This document shows positions 1 to 7,933 of a stretch of 64,000 bases of DNA, piece by piece. Position 1 is the stretch's first letter, and every line of letters starts with the position of its first letter. Origin of the DNA: a bacterium (GTDB lineage Bacteria; Krumholzibacteriota; Krumholzibacteriia; JACNKJ01); the NCBI GenBank assembly GCA_024231955.1, contig JAAEPZ010000591.1, positions 34,453 to 98,452 on the forward strand. The letters are read 5' to 3'. The translations under genes were made by a program, and so were the position numbers. The notes below the pieces were generated by a model that worked only from the letters and a program-made list of their open reading frames with translations, had not been told where the DNA came from and ran no database searches.

Positions 1-528
1 AGATTCGCCTCCACGGTCATCAACTCCATGGCTCTGGGTAAAATCGAATCCGGGTGCGATGGTGAGATCTTCTGGGAGAGCTCCTCGATGCACGGCGCCA
101 GGATCCTCAAGGGGGAGAGCCGTACGATCGCCTATCGCGAGTACACATTCAATGCGGTGTTTTACTGGCGCGAGCTTTTCGACAAGGTGGAGGTTCTCGG
201 TATTGCCGACGTCAATGGCGAGAAGTGCTACAAGATCGTCTCGACGCCCGTGGAGGGCTCACCTGTTTACAGCTACTTCAGCACCTCCAGTTTCCTGCTG
301 ATCAAGTCCGAGTTGTCCGTTTGCAGCGACCGGGGAGACATCACAATCGACAGTTACGCCGGGGATTACCGGAACATCGACGATGTCCTGGTGCCCTTCA
401 GGACGAGGGCCATCATCATGGGGATGCAGGAGATCGTACAGGAATACGACAGGATAGAATTCAATGTGCAGTTGCCCGAGGGGATTTTCGATCTGCCTCA
501 AGAGATACTGGCGCTGCGCGACATGTAG
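1..528 (+). CDS. 3' end of a secreted LolA-like (outer-membrane lipoprotein-sorting fold) protein
   Basis: The reading frame is open from the first base, so the 175 residues seen are the C-terminal part of a longer gene. The pattern (a G..G..W....G..IL.GE opening, a WRE segment, 'NGEKCYKIVSTP', a YFST segment, then alternating strands ending in FDLP) matches the LolA-like beta domain often found in secreted proteins of FCB-group bacteria, sometimes behind an M16-type or tetratricopeptide region. No catalytic motif is visible in this part. The first internal ATG is at 28, but the frame continues upstream of it, so 28 is probably not the start. It is followed directly by the hairpin pair at 574-764. 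The fold is inferred from pattern only. Confidence 0.7.
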   Translation, partial: RFASTVINSMALGKIESGCDGEIFWESSSMHGARILKGESRTIAYREYTFNAVFYWRELFDKVEVLGIADVNGEKCYKIVSTPVEGSPVYSYFSTSSFLLIKSELSVCSDRGDITIDSYAGDYRNIDDVLVPFRTRAIIMGMQEIVQEYDRIEFNVQLPEGIFDLPQEILALRDM

Positions 529-573
529 CGAATTGATCATCCGGTTGCGGGGAATCGTGCCGGATGGAGAGAA

Positions 574-655
574 TGCCGAACCAGGTTGTGAAGCGTTAGC
601 TTTAGACGTGGCGAGAGGGTGGCTGACGTTTGAACCTGGTTCGGCAGTTTTTTTT
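574..655 (+). ncRNA. Structured hairpin, copy 1 of a tandem pair, ending in a T-run
   Basis: Bases 574-587 pair perfectly with 633-646 (14 bp). After a small interior loop, 591-600 pair with 622-631 (10 bp including two G-T pairs). The apical loop, 601-621, contains tagacgtggcgagagggtg. Eight T residues follow at 648-655. The element could work as an intrinsic terminator for the gene ending at 528, but a terminator does not need a 21-base conserved loop. The structure is read directly from the sequence; the RNA interpretation is inferred. Confidence 0.6.
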
Positions 656-690
656 AAGCGCATGATGAACCGGCTGACGGTTCGCGGTTT

Positions 691-769
691 TGCCGAACCT
701 GATTGCAATGATATTGGCTCTAGACGTGGCGAGAGGGTGGCCAATATCGGAATCAGGTTCGGTGATTTT
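691..769 (+). ncRNA. Structured hairpin, copy 2 of the tandem pair
   Basis: Bases 693-704 pair with 751-762 (12 bp, extended by two wobble pairs), and 710-718 pair perfectly with 740-748 (9 bp). The apical loop at 719-739 has the same length as in copy 1 and differs from it at one base. The inner stems of the two copies have unrelated sequences, and the outer stems differ at compensating positions (A-T against T-A, G-C against A-T), so structure and loop are preserved while stem sequence is not. A short T-rich run follows (766-773). I do not recognise this as a known riboswitch or ribozyme family. Confidence 0.6.
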
Positions 770-870
770 CTTTGTGGTCCCCTGTTCGCCCTGTGAATCG
801 CAGACGATCTGGATACGATTCACACCTTCTCCGCACCCTATTTATATCTTGTTTGCATACGATTCATCTC

Positions 871-899
871 TTGTTCGCAGTCCGCAACTCAAGTATAAA
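871..899 (+). promoter_or_regulatory. Sigma70-like promoter for the beta-propeller gene at 1095
   Basis: TTGTTC (871-876), a 17-bp spacer and TATAAA (894-899) make a good sigma70-like promoter. Transcription from here would give a leader of roughly 190 bases before the start codon. Upstream, the words atacgattca (at about 818 and 858) and tcttgtt.gca occur twice, so a repeated protein-binding site is possible. Confidence 0.45.
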
Positions 900-1094
900 A
901 GGGGCGGGCCGTTGTGACAGCCGTCATTCGATCCTTGCCCGACTACAATGCTCCCGGATTGTCTACAGATGTCGGCGGTACGGGGGACGGACTCCAGGCA
1001 CAGTCCGGCCCGATACCGTATACAGCTATTGCCTTGGGATCTGATCGACGGAGTCCAGCCATGGATAGCGTGTACTATTGTCCCGGAGGATGTA

Positions 1095-2330
1095 ATGCAC
1101 ATGATCCAGTCAAGATTATCGCTTTGCTCCCTGCTCCTGTTGCTGCTCCTTGCCCCCCTGACGCCTGTCGATCTGCAGGCGGCGGGTAATCCGCCCCATG
1201 TCCACAACAGTGATGCCCCGGAAAACGGTTCGCGTACGCTGCATCTGATCGAGAAATGGCGCGCGGGCCACGATGGGGATGAGATCTTCTTCGGCGTTAT
1301 CGTGGATGTGCTTGAGGGACCGGATGGATCAATCTATCTCCTCGACCAGCAACTGCATCAGATTTTCGCATATTCGATCGACGGGGAATACCTGCACACC
1401 TTTGGCCGTGAGGGCGAGGGTCCGGGGGAGTTCATCCAGCCCCGCAGGATGTTCTGGACCGGGAGGGATCAACTGGCCGTTGTCGGTCGGGCCATGGGGC
1501 ATTTTCCCCGCCTGGGGGTCGATGGTGAGCCTGATGAATCCCTGGTTCTGAAGGGACCGGAGGGGGAGACCAATCGTATGGCCATGGCCTGGCGGGTGGA
1601 GGCAAGCGACGATGTCCTGGCTCTGTCCGGTGTGGAATGGAAGGTCGAGAATGGTGCACGAGTGGAGTACCACTATCTCCGCTTGCATGATATGGAGGGG
1701 TGGGAGTCCGTCAGCTTGATGTCCCGCATGCGGGAAGATTTCGACTATGGCAACAGGAGCTACGACGAACTCAAGAACTACTTCTGCCAGTGGGCGCTGG
1801 GACCGGACGGACTGATCTACCTGGCGCCGGAGCGGGACAGATACTTTTTCGAGGTGAGGAGCGCGTCGGGGGAGCTGCAACGCACTTTCGAGCGCGATTA
1901 TGTCTCCAGGCGGAGAACAAATGAGGACAAGGGGAGAATTGCCGCCGGAGCCGTCATGTCCATTGACGGCAAGGAGGTAAAGCTCAAGACCAGGATTAGC
2001 GATTTTGATCCGTGCATCCATACTCTGCAGGTCGATGATGAGGAGAGGATCTGGGTGCAGCACGCCCGCAGCAGCCAGGATCTCCCGGATGATATCTTCA
2101 CCAGTTACGACCTGTTCAGCACTGCGGGGCACTACCTGGAGGAGCTGAACATCGTCTGTGATGCCGATCAGGAGAGGGATCGACTTCTGATGCTGGGTGA
2201 AGACCGCTTTCTGCTTCTCAAGAATCTCACAGGCGCTTATGCATCGCTGTTCGGGGGGGGCGAAGACGACGAGGAGATTGATGAGGAGATCGAGCCGTTG
2301 CAGGTGATCTATTTGGTCCCATCCGACTAG
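1095..2330 (+). CDS. Secreted 6-bladed beta-propeller (NHL-like) protein
   Basis: This 411-residue protein has a clear export signal (a polar start, then a run of leucines ending near LQAAG). Next come beta-propeller blades with the hallmark 'FGREGEGPGEF' turn (Gly-rich, GPGEF) and repeated D.xG.IYLLD strands. Families with this signature are 6-bladed propellers of unknown substrate that are numerous in FCB-group bacteria. It probably sits in the periplasm or at the surface. I chose ATG 1095 because GGAGGA lies at 1085-1090; ATG 1101 is an equally plausible start. The open frame extends upstream to 948, but that part has no ribosome site and would precede the signal peptide. The C-terminus is acidic (DDEEIDEEIE). 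Ligand and role are unknown. Confidence 0.8.
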   Translation: MHMIQSRLSLCSLLLLLLLAPLTPVDLQAAGNPPHVHNSDAPENGSRTLHLIEKWRAGHDGDEIFFGVIVDVLEGPDGSIYLLDQQLHQIFAYSIDGEYLHTFGREGEGPGEFIQPRRMFWTGRDQLAVVGRAMGHFPRLGVDGEPDESLVLKGPEGETNRMAMAWRVEASDDVLALSGVEWKVENGARVEYHYLRLHDMEGWESVSLMSRMREDFDYGNRSYDELKNYFCQWALGPDGLIYLAPERDRYFFEVRSASGELQRTFERDYVSRRRTNEDKGRIAAGAVMSIDGKEVKLKTRISDFDPCIHTLQVDDEERIWVQHARSSQDLPDDIFTSYDLFSTAGHYLEELNIVCDADQERDRLLMLGEDRFLLLKNLTGAYASLFGGGEDDEEIDEEIEPLQVIYLVPSD

Positions 2331-2385
2331 CCAACCAAAGAAACTTGTGCAAATCAAGCAGGGAAACTGTAAAAAAGGAAAAAGT

Positions 2386-2416
2386 GGTTGCCATAATGGC
2401 AACCCTGTTTTACAAT
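2386..2416 (+). promoter_or_regulatory. Promoter with overlapping palindromic operator (YvlB/DUF2089 operon)
   Basis: TTGCCA (2388-2393), a 17-bp spacer and TACAAT (2411-2416) form a near-consensus sigma70 promoter. A perfect 8-3-8 inverted repeat, ggttgcca-taa-tggcaacc (2386-2404), covers the -35 element and the start of the spacer, as expected for a dimeric repressor site. AAAGGAGG before ATG 2447 completes the start region. The elements are read directly; the repressor is not identified, although DUF2089 at 3378 is a candidate autoregulator. Confidence 0.6.
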
Positions 2417-2446
2417 ATGCGCACTTGGGGGTAAAAGGAGGCTTGA

Positions 2447-3388
2447 ATGCACGATGAGAAGAGAGAGATTTTGAACATGCTGTCCACTGGTGATATCTCG
2501 GTGGATGAGGCCATCCGCTTGATGGAGGCGCTTGAGGACGGTGAACGGAATGAGGAGCGGAAATCCGAGGGGAGGAAACAGCAGGGTGTGCATGATGCTG
2601 TTCACTCCATCAAGGAGACGCTCTCCGGTGTCGGTCCGCTGGTCGGGCGCATAGTCGGCGAAATCGGCACCGAATTCCAGAAGGATCGCAATTTCCCCGG
2701 CGAGAATGAGGCCGAGGAGCTCCCTCCGCTGGAGCATGAGGATAATCGTTTCCCGATCGAAGAGGGTGACCGTCTGTATATCCGCAACGACAAGGAGGAG
2801 GGGCCGGGCGGCGGCGATCTCCTGATCGAGAGCAGCGAGGGTGAGTTCTGCCTCTTTGATAACTCCGAGACGAAGAATTTCCGCCTGCTTCGCAGTTCGT
2901 CCGGTCCGGTGATTCGCTGGTCCGGCGGCCGCCTGAAGGTCACGGTTCCGGCGACTGTGGCCGAGCTGTTTGCCTATGCCCTGGGCGGTGATCTGGTGAT
3001 TCGCGACCTGGATTGCCCCGTGCGGGCCAAATCCATGGGGGGCGACCTGCGACTGGTCCGCCTGAAGAGGAAGTTCAAGGCAAAGACTGCGGGCGGCAAT
3101 ATCCGCCTGGTTCTCGGTCCCGACAGTCTGGAGGAGGGGACGGCCCGCACCATGGGCGGCAACATCCGGGTAGAGGTCCTCGAAGGTACGCCCCGGACGG
3201 AGACCGAGGCGGTGACCATGGGTGGGGCGATCCTGGTGGAGGATGAATTCGGCGAGACCCGCAAGGGGCACAACTTCGGCAAACAGAAGGTCTCCGTGAT
3301 GCTGGGTGACAATGGCTCCGGTTCGTCATTGAAGGTGAAGACGATGGGCGGTAATATCGAGATAAGGAGGGCAAGGGATGAGTCCTAA
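2447..3388 (+). CDS. SHOCT-like / YvlB-LiaX-type protein with a beta-helix of MGG repeats
   Basis: This 313-residue protein starts with a short helical module, 'EILNMLSTGDISVDEAIRLM', of the kind found in YvlB/LiaX-type proteins. A charged linker follows, then a C-terminal domain whose strands repeat T/S-M-G-G-(D/N)-(L/I)-(R/E) five times (about residues 195-310), typical of the DUF4097-like adhesin fold. LiaX-type proteins act in envelope-stress sensing in Firmicutes; the role here is unknown. There is no signal peptide or membrane segment. The start is fixed by AAAGGAGG at 2434-2441. It overlaps the DUF2089 gene by 11 bases, so the two are translationally coupled. Confidence 0.75.
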   Translation: MHDEKREILNMLSTGDISVDEAIRLMEALEDGERNEERKSEGRKQQGVHDAVHSIKETLSGVGPLVGRIVGEIGTEFQKDRNFPGENEAEELPPLEHEDNRFPIEEGDRLYIRNDKEEGPGGGDLLIESSEGEFCLFDNSETKNFRLLRSSSGPVIRWSGGRLKVTVPATVAELFAYALGGDLVIRDLDCPVRAKSMGGDLRLVRLKRKFKAKTAGGNIRLVLGPDSLEEGTARTMGGNIRVEVLEGTPRTETEAVTMGGAILVEDEFGETRKGHNFGKQKVSVMLGDNGSGSSLKVKTMGGNIEIRRARDES

Positions 3389-3740
3389 CATCTTGCCTCC
3401 ACGCTGCCCCTCATGCAGATCAAAGCTGCGTGTGGTCAAGCTGGAGTGCTCCTCCTGCGATGCGGAATTGACGGGTAACTTCGACAGCTGTTCGATCTGC
3501 TCACTGGAGGGGAAGGACCGGCATGTTTTCGATCTGTTTCTCGCTGCACGCGGTAATCTGAAGCAGGTGCAACGGGAGCTGGGTGTCTCCTATCCGACGG
3601 CAAGGCAGCGTGTCGAAGAGATGTTCCGCAAACTCGAGGGGAAGCCGGAGCCGGAAAAACCGCGTGATATCCTGGCTCGCCTCAAGGATGGCGAGATCGA
3701 TGTCGAAGAGGCGGAGCGTCTGCTGCGTGGAGAGGATTGA
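3378..3740 (+). CDS. DUF2089 family zinc-ribbon and helix-turn-helix protein
   Basis: This 120-residue protein has two Cys pairs at the N-terminus (CPSC and CSSC) forming a probable zinc ribbon, then a conserved core 'KDRHVFDLFLAARGNLKQVQ' and 'LGVSYPTARQRVEEM', which looks like a helix-turn-helix. The last 25 residues (DILARLKDGEIDVEEAERLL) repeat the helical module at the N-terminus of the preceding gene product, so the two proteins probably interact or share a partner through it. DUF2089 next to YvlB-like genes is a recurrent pairing. A regulatory role, perhaps at the palindrome at 2386, is inferred from the fold and context. Confidence 0.8.
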   Translation: MSPNILPPRCPSCRSKLRVVKLECSSCDAELTGNFDSCSICSLEGKDRHVFDLFLAARGNLKQVQRELGVSYPTARQRVEEMFRKLEGKPEPEKPRDILARLKDGEIDVEEAERLLRGED

Positions 3741-3777
3741 GTCGAAGCCGTCGGGAACCGTGAACGGGGAGAGTGAC

Positions 3778-4641
3778 GTGAATCATCGCCTGCCGGACTT
3801 CAAAGCCCGGGCGCAAATTGAGCATGAGCGCCTGGGTTTCCGGGGAGCCTGTCGGCTGCTGGACGAGGCGCGACGTTGGGATCTGGCCCCGGTGCTCGAG
3901 CGGGGGGGCTCTCTCATCTTCCCCCACGTCGGGGCGGAGGTTTGCGGGCATCAGGTCGGCGCAGCGGTGAATGCCTGTCTCGATTGCGGGGCAGCCCGCG
4001 TGGTGGTTCTGGGAGTTCTTCACGCCTTGACGCCCGAACTTGATGAAGCCCGAAGGCGGGTGGCCGAGGGTGGCGATCCCGCAGCGGAGGAGCCCCGGGG
4101 GATACAGGGTCCCGGTCTGGACGGCGGCGATGACTGGCGACGGGAATTTTCGCTGGATCACTTTCTCTGGTTGTGGCGGCAGGAGACCAGACGGCGGGAT
4201 ATCGTCGGACCCGAACTGCTGATCCGCTACCCCTGGCTTGCTGCGGGATGTCCCGACCTCATGCCCGGCATCGGCAAGTTGCAGGAGGAGGTCAAGGATG
4301 CGGCCATCGTCGGGACGGCCGACCCCTTCCATCATGGTGTCGCGTACGGCGACTCTTTGGCCACGGCATTGTTCCCTGAGCGGGGCGGACTCAAACTGGC
4401 GCGGTACCGGATCGAGGAGGGGATGCGGATTCTCCATTCCGGCGATTATCGAGCCTATAACCGGCACTGCATCTCGGCGAAGAGCGACGCCCGTGACGTC
4501 GGGCAGGTACTCCGTTATCTGCGGGGACCGCTAAAGAGTCGAATTCTCGATCTGGTCGCCGATGATATGACGGGACCCTACAATGCGCCTGCGCCGACCT
4601 GGGTTGCCGGTGCGCTGTTGGAACTGCTTCCCGGGCGCTGA
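3778..4641 (+). CDS. MEMO1-like protein (AmmeMemoRadiSam system protein B family, probable)
   Basis: This 287-residue protein has the order of motifs expected of the MEMO family: 'FPHVGAEVCGHQVG' (in place of PHAGY.YSG), a strand ending in VVLGVLHAL, an EFSLDHFL helix, 'DPFHHGVAYGD', and near the end HCISAKSDARDVG, which may hold the conserved Cys. MEMO proteins share a fold with nonheme-iron extradiol dioxygenases; their reaction in bacteria is unsettled. The GTG at 3778 follows GGGGAGAG closely; GTG 3760 is a possible alternative. It lies 37 bases after DUF2089 on the same strand, so cotranscription is likely. No AMMECR1 or radical-SAM partner is seen nearby. Confidence 0.6.
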   Translation: MNHRLPDFKARAQIEHERLGFRGACRLLDEARRWDLAPVLERGGSLIFPHVGAEVCGHQVGAAVNACLDCGAARVVVLGVLHALTPELDEARRRVAEGGDPAAEEPRGIQGPGLDGGDDWRREFSLDHFLWLWRQETRRRDIVGPELLIRYPWLAAGCPDLMPGIGKLQEEVKDAAIVGTADPFHHGVAYGDSLATALFPERGGLKLARYRIEEGMRILHSGDYRAYNRHCISAKSDARDVGQVLRYLRGPLKSRILDLVADDMTGPYNAPAPTWVAGALLELLPGR

Positions 4642-4753
4642 CCGAAACCGAACCCGATCGGCAAGTGAAGATCCCTGATTGTGCGGGCTTTTATTGCGCG
4701 ATCCGTCCGTCGGTGCTTTACTGTCGTGTTGATTGAGATACACGGGAGGGCAC

Positions 4754-5929
4754 ATGTCGAAATCGCTATCCATCATATCCGTTCTAACTCTTTGTCTGGG
4801 TTTGGCGCTGCCCGTTGCGGCAGGCGATGATGCGGTCGAACTCGACACGTCCTTCTATACGCCGGCGACCGACCTGGATAACCTCCCCCTGCTTGCGGGG
4901 GACGAGATCGACAATGTGATCCTGCTGATTGGTGACGGCATGGGACTGGCCCACACCTTTCTGACTCGGGTGGTTGCGCTGGGGGCGGGCGGCAGATTGA
5001 ACCTAGAGCGCATGCCCGTCACCGGAATCGTGAACACACACTCGCTCGATGCCCTGGTCACCGACTCCGCCGCTGCGGGCACGGCCATGGCCACCGGCCA
5101 CAAGACGGGGAACCGGATCGTTTCGCAGCTTCCCGACGGACAGCTGTTGACAACCATCCTGGAGCGCGCACGGGATCATGGCCTGGCGACGGGGATGGTC
5201 GTTACGTCGCGCATCACCCATGCCACGCCCGCCTGTTTCGGGGGACACGATGATTGTCGCGACCACGAGCGGGATCTCGCCCTCCAGATTGCGCAGGCGG
5301 AGATCGATGTCCTGCTGGGAGGGGGGCGCGATTACTGGTTGCCGGTCAATGCGGAACATAGCGCGCGGCGCGATCGCCATGATCTTGTCGCCCGGATGAA
5401 CAAATCGGGCTATGCCGTCGTGTTTGATCGTGAGGAGATGAACCGGGTGCGGACCGGACGCCTGTTCGGACTTTTTCGGTACTGTCACCTCGACAGCCGC
5501 GACACCGTCAACGATCCGACGCTGGCCGAGATGACCGCCAAGACGCTGGAGCTGCTCGATCAGGATGTTGACGGCTTCTTCCTGATGGTGGAGGGGAGTC
5601 AGATCGACTGGTACGGGCATGACAATGATGCGGCGGGGATCGTCTACGAGACTCTCTGCTTCGATCTGGCCGTTGCCGAGGCGCTCCGCTTTGCCCGCGC
5701 CGACGGTCGGACGCTGGTTCTGGTCACCGCGGATCATGAGACCGGCGGTTTGACCGTGCCCAAAGGTCAACTGGATGGCGGCGGGGTGAAGCCGCACTTC
5801 GGCACCACCCACCACACCGGTTCCCCCGTACCGATATACGCCTTTGGTCCCGGAGCGCTGCGCTTCACCGGTGTGCTGGACAACACCGAGGTGCATGATC
5901 ACATGCTGCAGCTCCTGCGGCTCGAATAA
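4754..5929 (+). CDS. Secreted alkaline phosphatase
   Basis: This 391-residue enzyme has a signal peptide (MSKSLSIISVLTLCLGLALP) and the complete alkaline phosphatase framework: 'NVILLIGDGMGLAHT' (metal-binding Asp), 'VTDSAAAGTAMATGHKTGN' with the nucleophilic Ser after Asp, 'ITHATPACF', 'FFLMVEGSQIDWYGHDND' with metal-binding Glu, Asp and His, and 'VLVTADHETGG' (Asp-His). It hydrolyses phosphomonoesters in the periplasm. GGGAGG at 4745-4750 selects ATG 4754 over the frame opening at 4733. A weak promoter (TTGCGC, 17 bp, TTTACT) can be read at about 4695-4723. No Pho-box-like repeat is evident. Confidence 0.92.
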   Translation: MSKSLSIISVLTLCLGLALPVAAGDDAVELDTSFYTPATDLDNLPLLAGDEIDNVILLIGDGMGLAHTFLTRVVALGAGGRLNLERMPVTGIVNTHSLDALVTDSAAAGTAMATGHKTGNRIVSQLPDGQLLTTILERARDHGLATGMVVTSRITHATPACFGGHDDCRDHERDLALQIAQAEIDVLLGGGRDYWLPVNAEHSARRDRHDLVARMNKSGYAVVFDREEMNRVRTGRLFGLFRYCHLDSRDTVNDPTLAEMTAKTLELLDQDVDGFFLMVEGSQIDWYGHDNDAAGIVYETLCFDLAVAEALRFARADGRTLVLVTADHETGGLTVPKGQLDGGGVKPHFGTTHHTGSPVPIYAFGPGALRFTGVLDNTEVHDHMLQLLRLE

Positions 5930-6568
5930 AGAGACGCTCCAACCCGTTTTCGGAACTTCATTAGCTGATCATCAGGTTGCCATAAGGTTTCGAACCCCCC
6001 GAATCCATAGATTTCGGATGTTGTCACGGGTAGTGATTGCATATGTGATGTGATTGCCATCCTGGTCTGCCCATCCCCCCCCGGGGTGAGCATGGTGGCA
6101 TGTGTCGCGGATTGTCGGGCTGGAATTGCGATTCCGAATCTGATTACCCCGGTCGAAGGGTTGGGCAAGGGAAAATTTGCGGGGAGCGTTTATCGCTTAA
6201 CGACACCATCTCGCGAATTTGATGAACTCACCACTTTGACATGGACAGCGGGATCGGGTTCCTCTGCCGGATCCGCGGCACTTTTCAGTTCGCCGCCGGA
6301 GCTCGGCTGTTCGGAACTGGACGCGTCCGTTCAAATCTGGACGCCCCGTCGATCGATACACGCCATAACCTGCCTGTTTGCACGGAGTAAAATCTGGTCC
6401 GGTCCTTGCCGTCTACCCACCTGAAGCTCACCGCCCCTGGCCGAAATCTGATCTGCTCGGACGGGGTTCGGGTGAACACTTCTTGGCAGTTTACCGATTT
6501 CCACCTAGACTCCAACTCGACCGCGTACCGAACTTCCGGACGCGGCGCAGACACAGGATGATCATTTC
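5930..6568. other. 639-base gap with no supported gene
   Basis: Only short unconvincing frames occur here; the longest (124 codons from 6050) has no ribosome site and no family resemblance. A small hairpin (ccgaa...ttcgg) is present near 6000-6019, and ctggacgc occurs twice near 6319-6345. I see no RNA gene and no clear sigma54 site in front of the regulator at 6569. Confidence 0.5.
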
Positions 6569-7933
6569 ATGATACTTATCGTCGATGATGACTTTTCGGT
6601 AACCGCCTCGATCGGCCTGTTGCTCAAACAGGAGGGGTACGAGGTGATGGGGGTGGCGGGCCCCGAAGAGGCGCTGGGGATCCTCGCGAAACGTGAGATT
6701 GCCCTCGTTCTGCAGGACATGAACTTCTCGCGGAACACCAGCGGTGAGGAGGGGCTGGAGCTCCTGGCCAGGATCAAGGAGCAACACCCTGCCCTGCCCG
6801 TCATTCTGATCACCGCCTGGGGTTCGATCGACCTCGCGGTGGCCGGCATCAAGGCGGGCGCCGTCGACTTCATCACGAAACCGTGGCATGACGATCAGGT
6901 GCTGTCGGTGGTGAAAACCGCCCTGGGCCTGGCTGTGGTGGATGATGCGGCAGAGCAGACCGGACGTGACGAACTGGACGAGCGTTTCAGCTTCAAGGGG
7001 GTTATCGGCCAGGATCCCTCTTTCCTCCGAATCCTGCGGATGGTGGGGCGGGTTGCCCGCACCGACGCCCCTGTCCTGATTACGGGCGCCAGCGGCACGG
7101 GCAAGGAGGTCGTTGCGGAGTTGCTGCACCGCAACAGCAGCCGCAGCCGCGACCCCTTTGTCTGTGTCAACCTGGGCGGGATCTCCACCCAGCTGTTCGA
7201 CAGCGAGATGTTCGGCCACGTCAAGGGGGCGTTCACCGATGCGCGACAGGATCGTCAGGGACGCTTCGCCAAAGCGGAGGGGGGGACCATCTTCCTCGAC
7301 GAGATCGGTGATCTCGACCTCTCCTGTCAGGTGAAATTGCTGCGTGTGCTGCAGGAGCGGACATACGAGGCGCTGGGATCCAGCCGGTCGCTTACGCTGA
7401 ACGCACGGGTCATCTCCGCAACCAATCGGGAGCTGGAGGAGGCGGTGGGCGAGGGGCTCTTTAGGGAGGATCTGCTCTACCGACTCAATCTTATCGTCCT
7501 CCGTCTGCCGACCCTGGCCGAGCGCCGGAGCGATATCGGTCCGCTGGCCGAGCATTTTCTGGAAGAGGCCGGGCATGTCTACAACCGCCCCAATGTTCAT
7601 CTGGCCCCCTCGGGGCTGAAATGGCTGGAGGGGCGCGAATGGCCGGGGAATATCCGGCAGTTGCGCCACCTGCTGGTGCGCAGCCTTCTGGTCATCGACA
7701 GCGATCTGCTTGGAGCGGGGGATTTCGAACAGGCCATGCTCCTCAATGCCGAGGAGCGAGCCGGCGATCCCCTGCCGGCTGTCGGCAGCATGACCATAGC
7801 CGAGATCGAACGGAGCATGATCCTGAAGTGTCTGACCTACTACAACGGCAACATCTCCCGCGTCGCGGAGGCGCTTGGCCTCAGCCGACCGGCGCTCTAT
7901 CGTCGTCTCGATAAATATGGGATCAACTCGTGA
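6569..7933 (+). CDS. NtrC-family response regulator (REC, AAA+, Fis HTH)
   Basis: This 454-residue protein has a receiver domain at 1-120 (acidic D6-D8, phospho-acceptor D50, Lys in ITKPW), a sigma54-activator AAA+ domain with Walker A 'GASGTGKEVV', Walker B 'GGTIFLDEIGDLDL' and an arginine-finger region, and a Fis-type helix-turn-helix at the C-terminus ('NISRVAEALGLSRPALYRRL'). The sigma54-contact loop reads GAFTDA instead of GAFTGA, a variant found in many relatives. It probably activates transcription when phosphorylated by the kinase encoded just downstream, whose GTG start overlaps this gene's stop codon. Confidence 0.93.
   Translation: MILIVDDDFSVTASIGLLLKQEGYEVMGVAGPEEALGILAKREIALVLQDMNFSRNTSGEEGLELLARIKEQHPALPVILITAWGSIDLAVAGIKAGAVDFITKPWHDDQVLSVVKTALGLAVVDDAAEQTGRDELDERFSFKGVIGQDPSFLRILRMVGRVARTDAPVLITGASGTGKEVVAELLHRNSSRSRDPFVCVNLGGISTQLFDSEMFGHVKGAFTDARQDRQGRFAKAEGGTIFLDEIGDLDLSCQVKLLRVLQERTYEALGSSRSLTLNARVISATNRELEEAVGEGLFREDLLYRLNLIVLRLPTLAERRSDIGPLAEHFLEEAGHVYNRPNVHLAPSGLKWLEGREWPGNIRQLRHLLVRSLLVIDSDLLGAGDFEQAMLLNAEERAGDPLPAVGSMTIAEIERSMILKCLTYYNGNISRVAEALGLSRPALYRRLDKYGINS

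Noticed and set aside
574..769. Integron attC sites or a CRISPR array
   Set aside because: The outer ends do not match the RYYYAAC/GTTRRRY core sites, there are only two units, and no spacers or cas genes are present.
5970..6020. tRNA-like T-loop (ggtttcgaacccccc)
   Set aside because: No acceptor, D or anticodon arm can be built around it on either strand.
7225..7245. GAFTDA as a damaged sigma54-contact loop
   Set aside because: This variant is common among NtrC relatives, so it is noted only in the gene entry.
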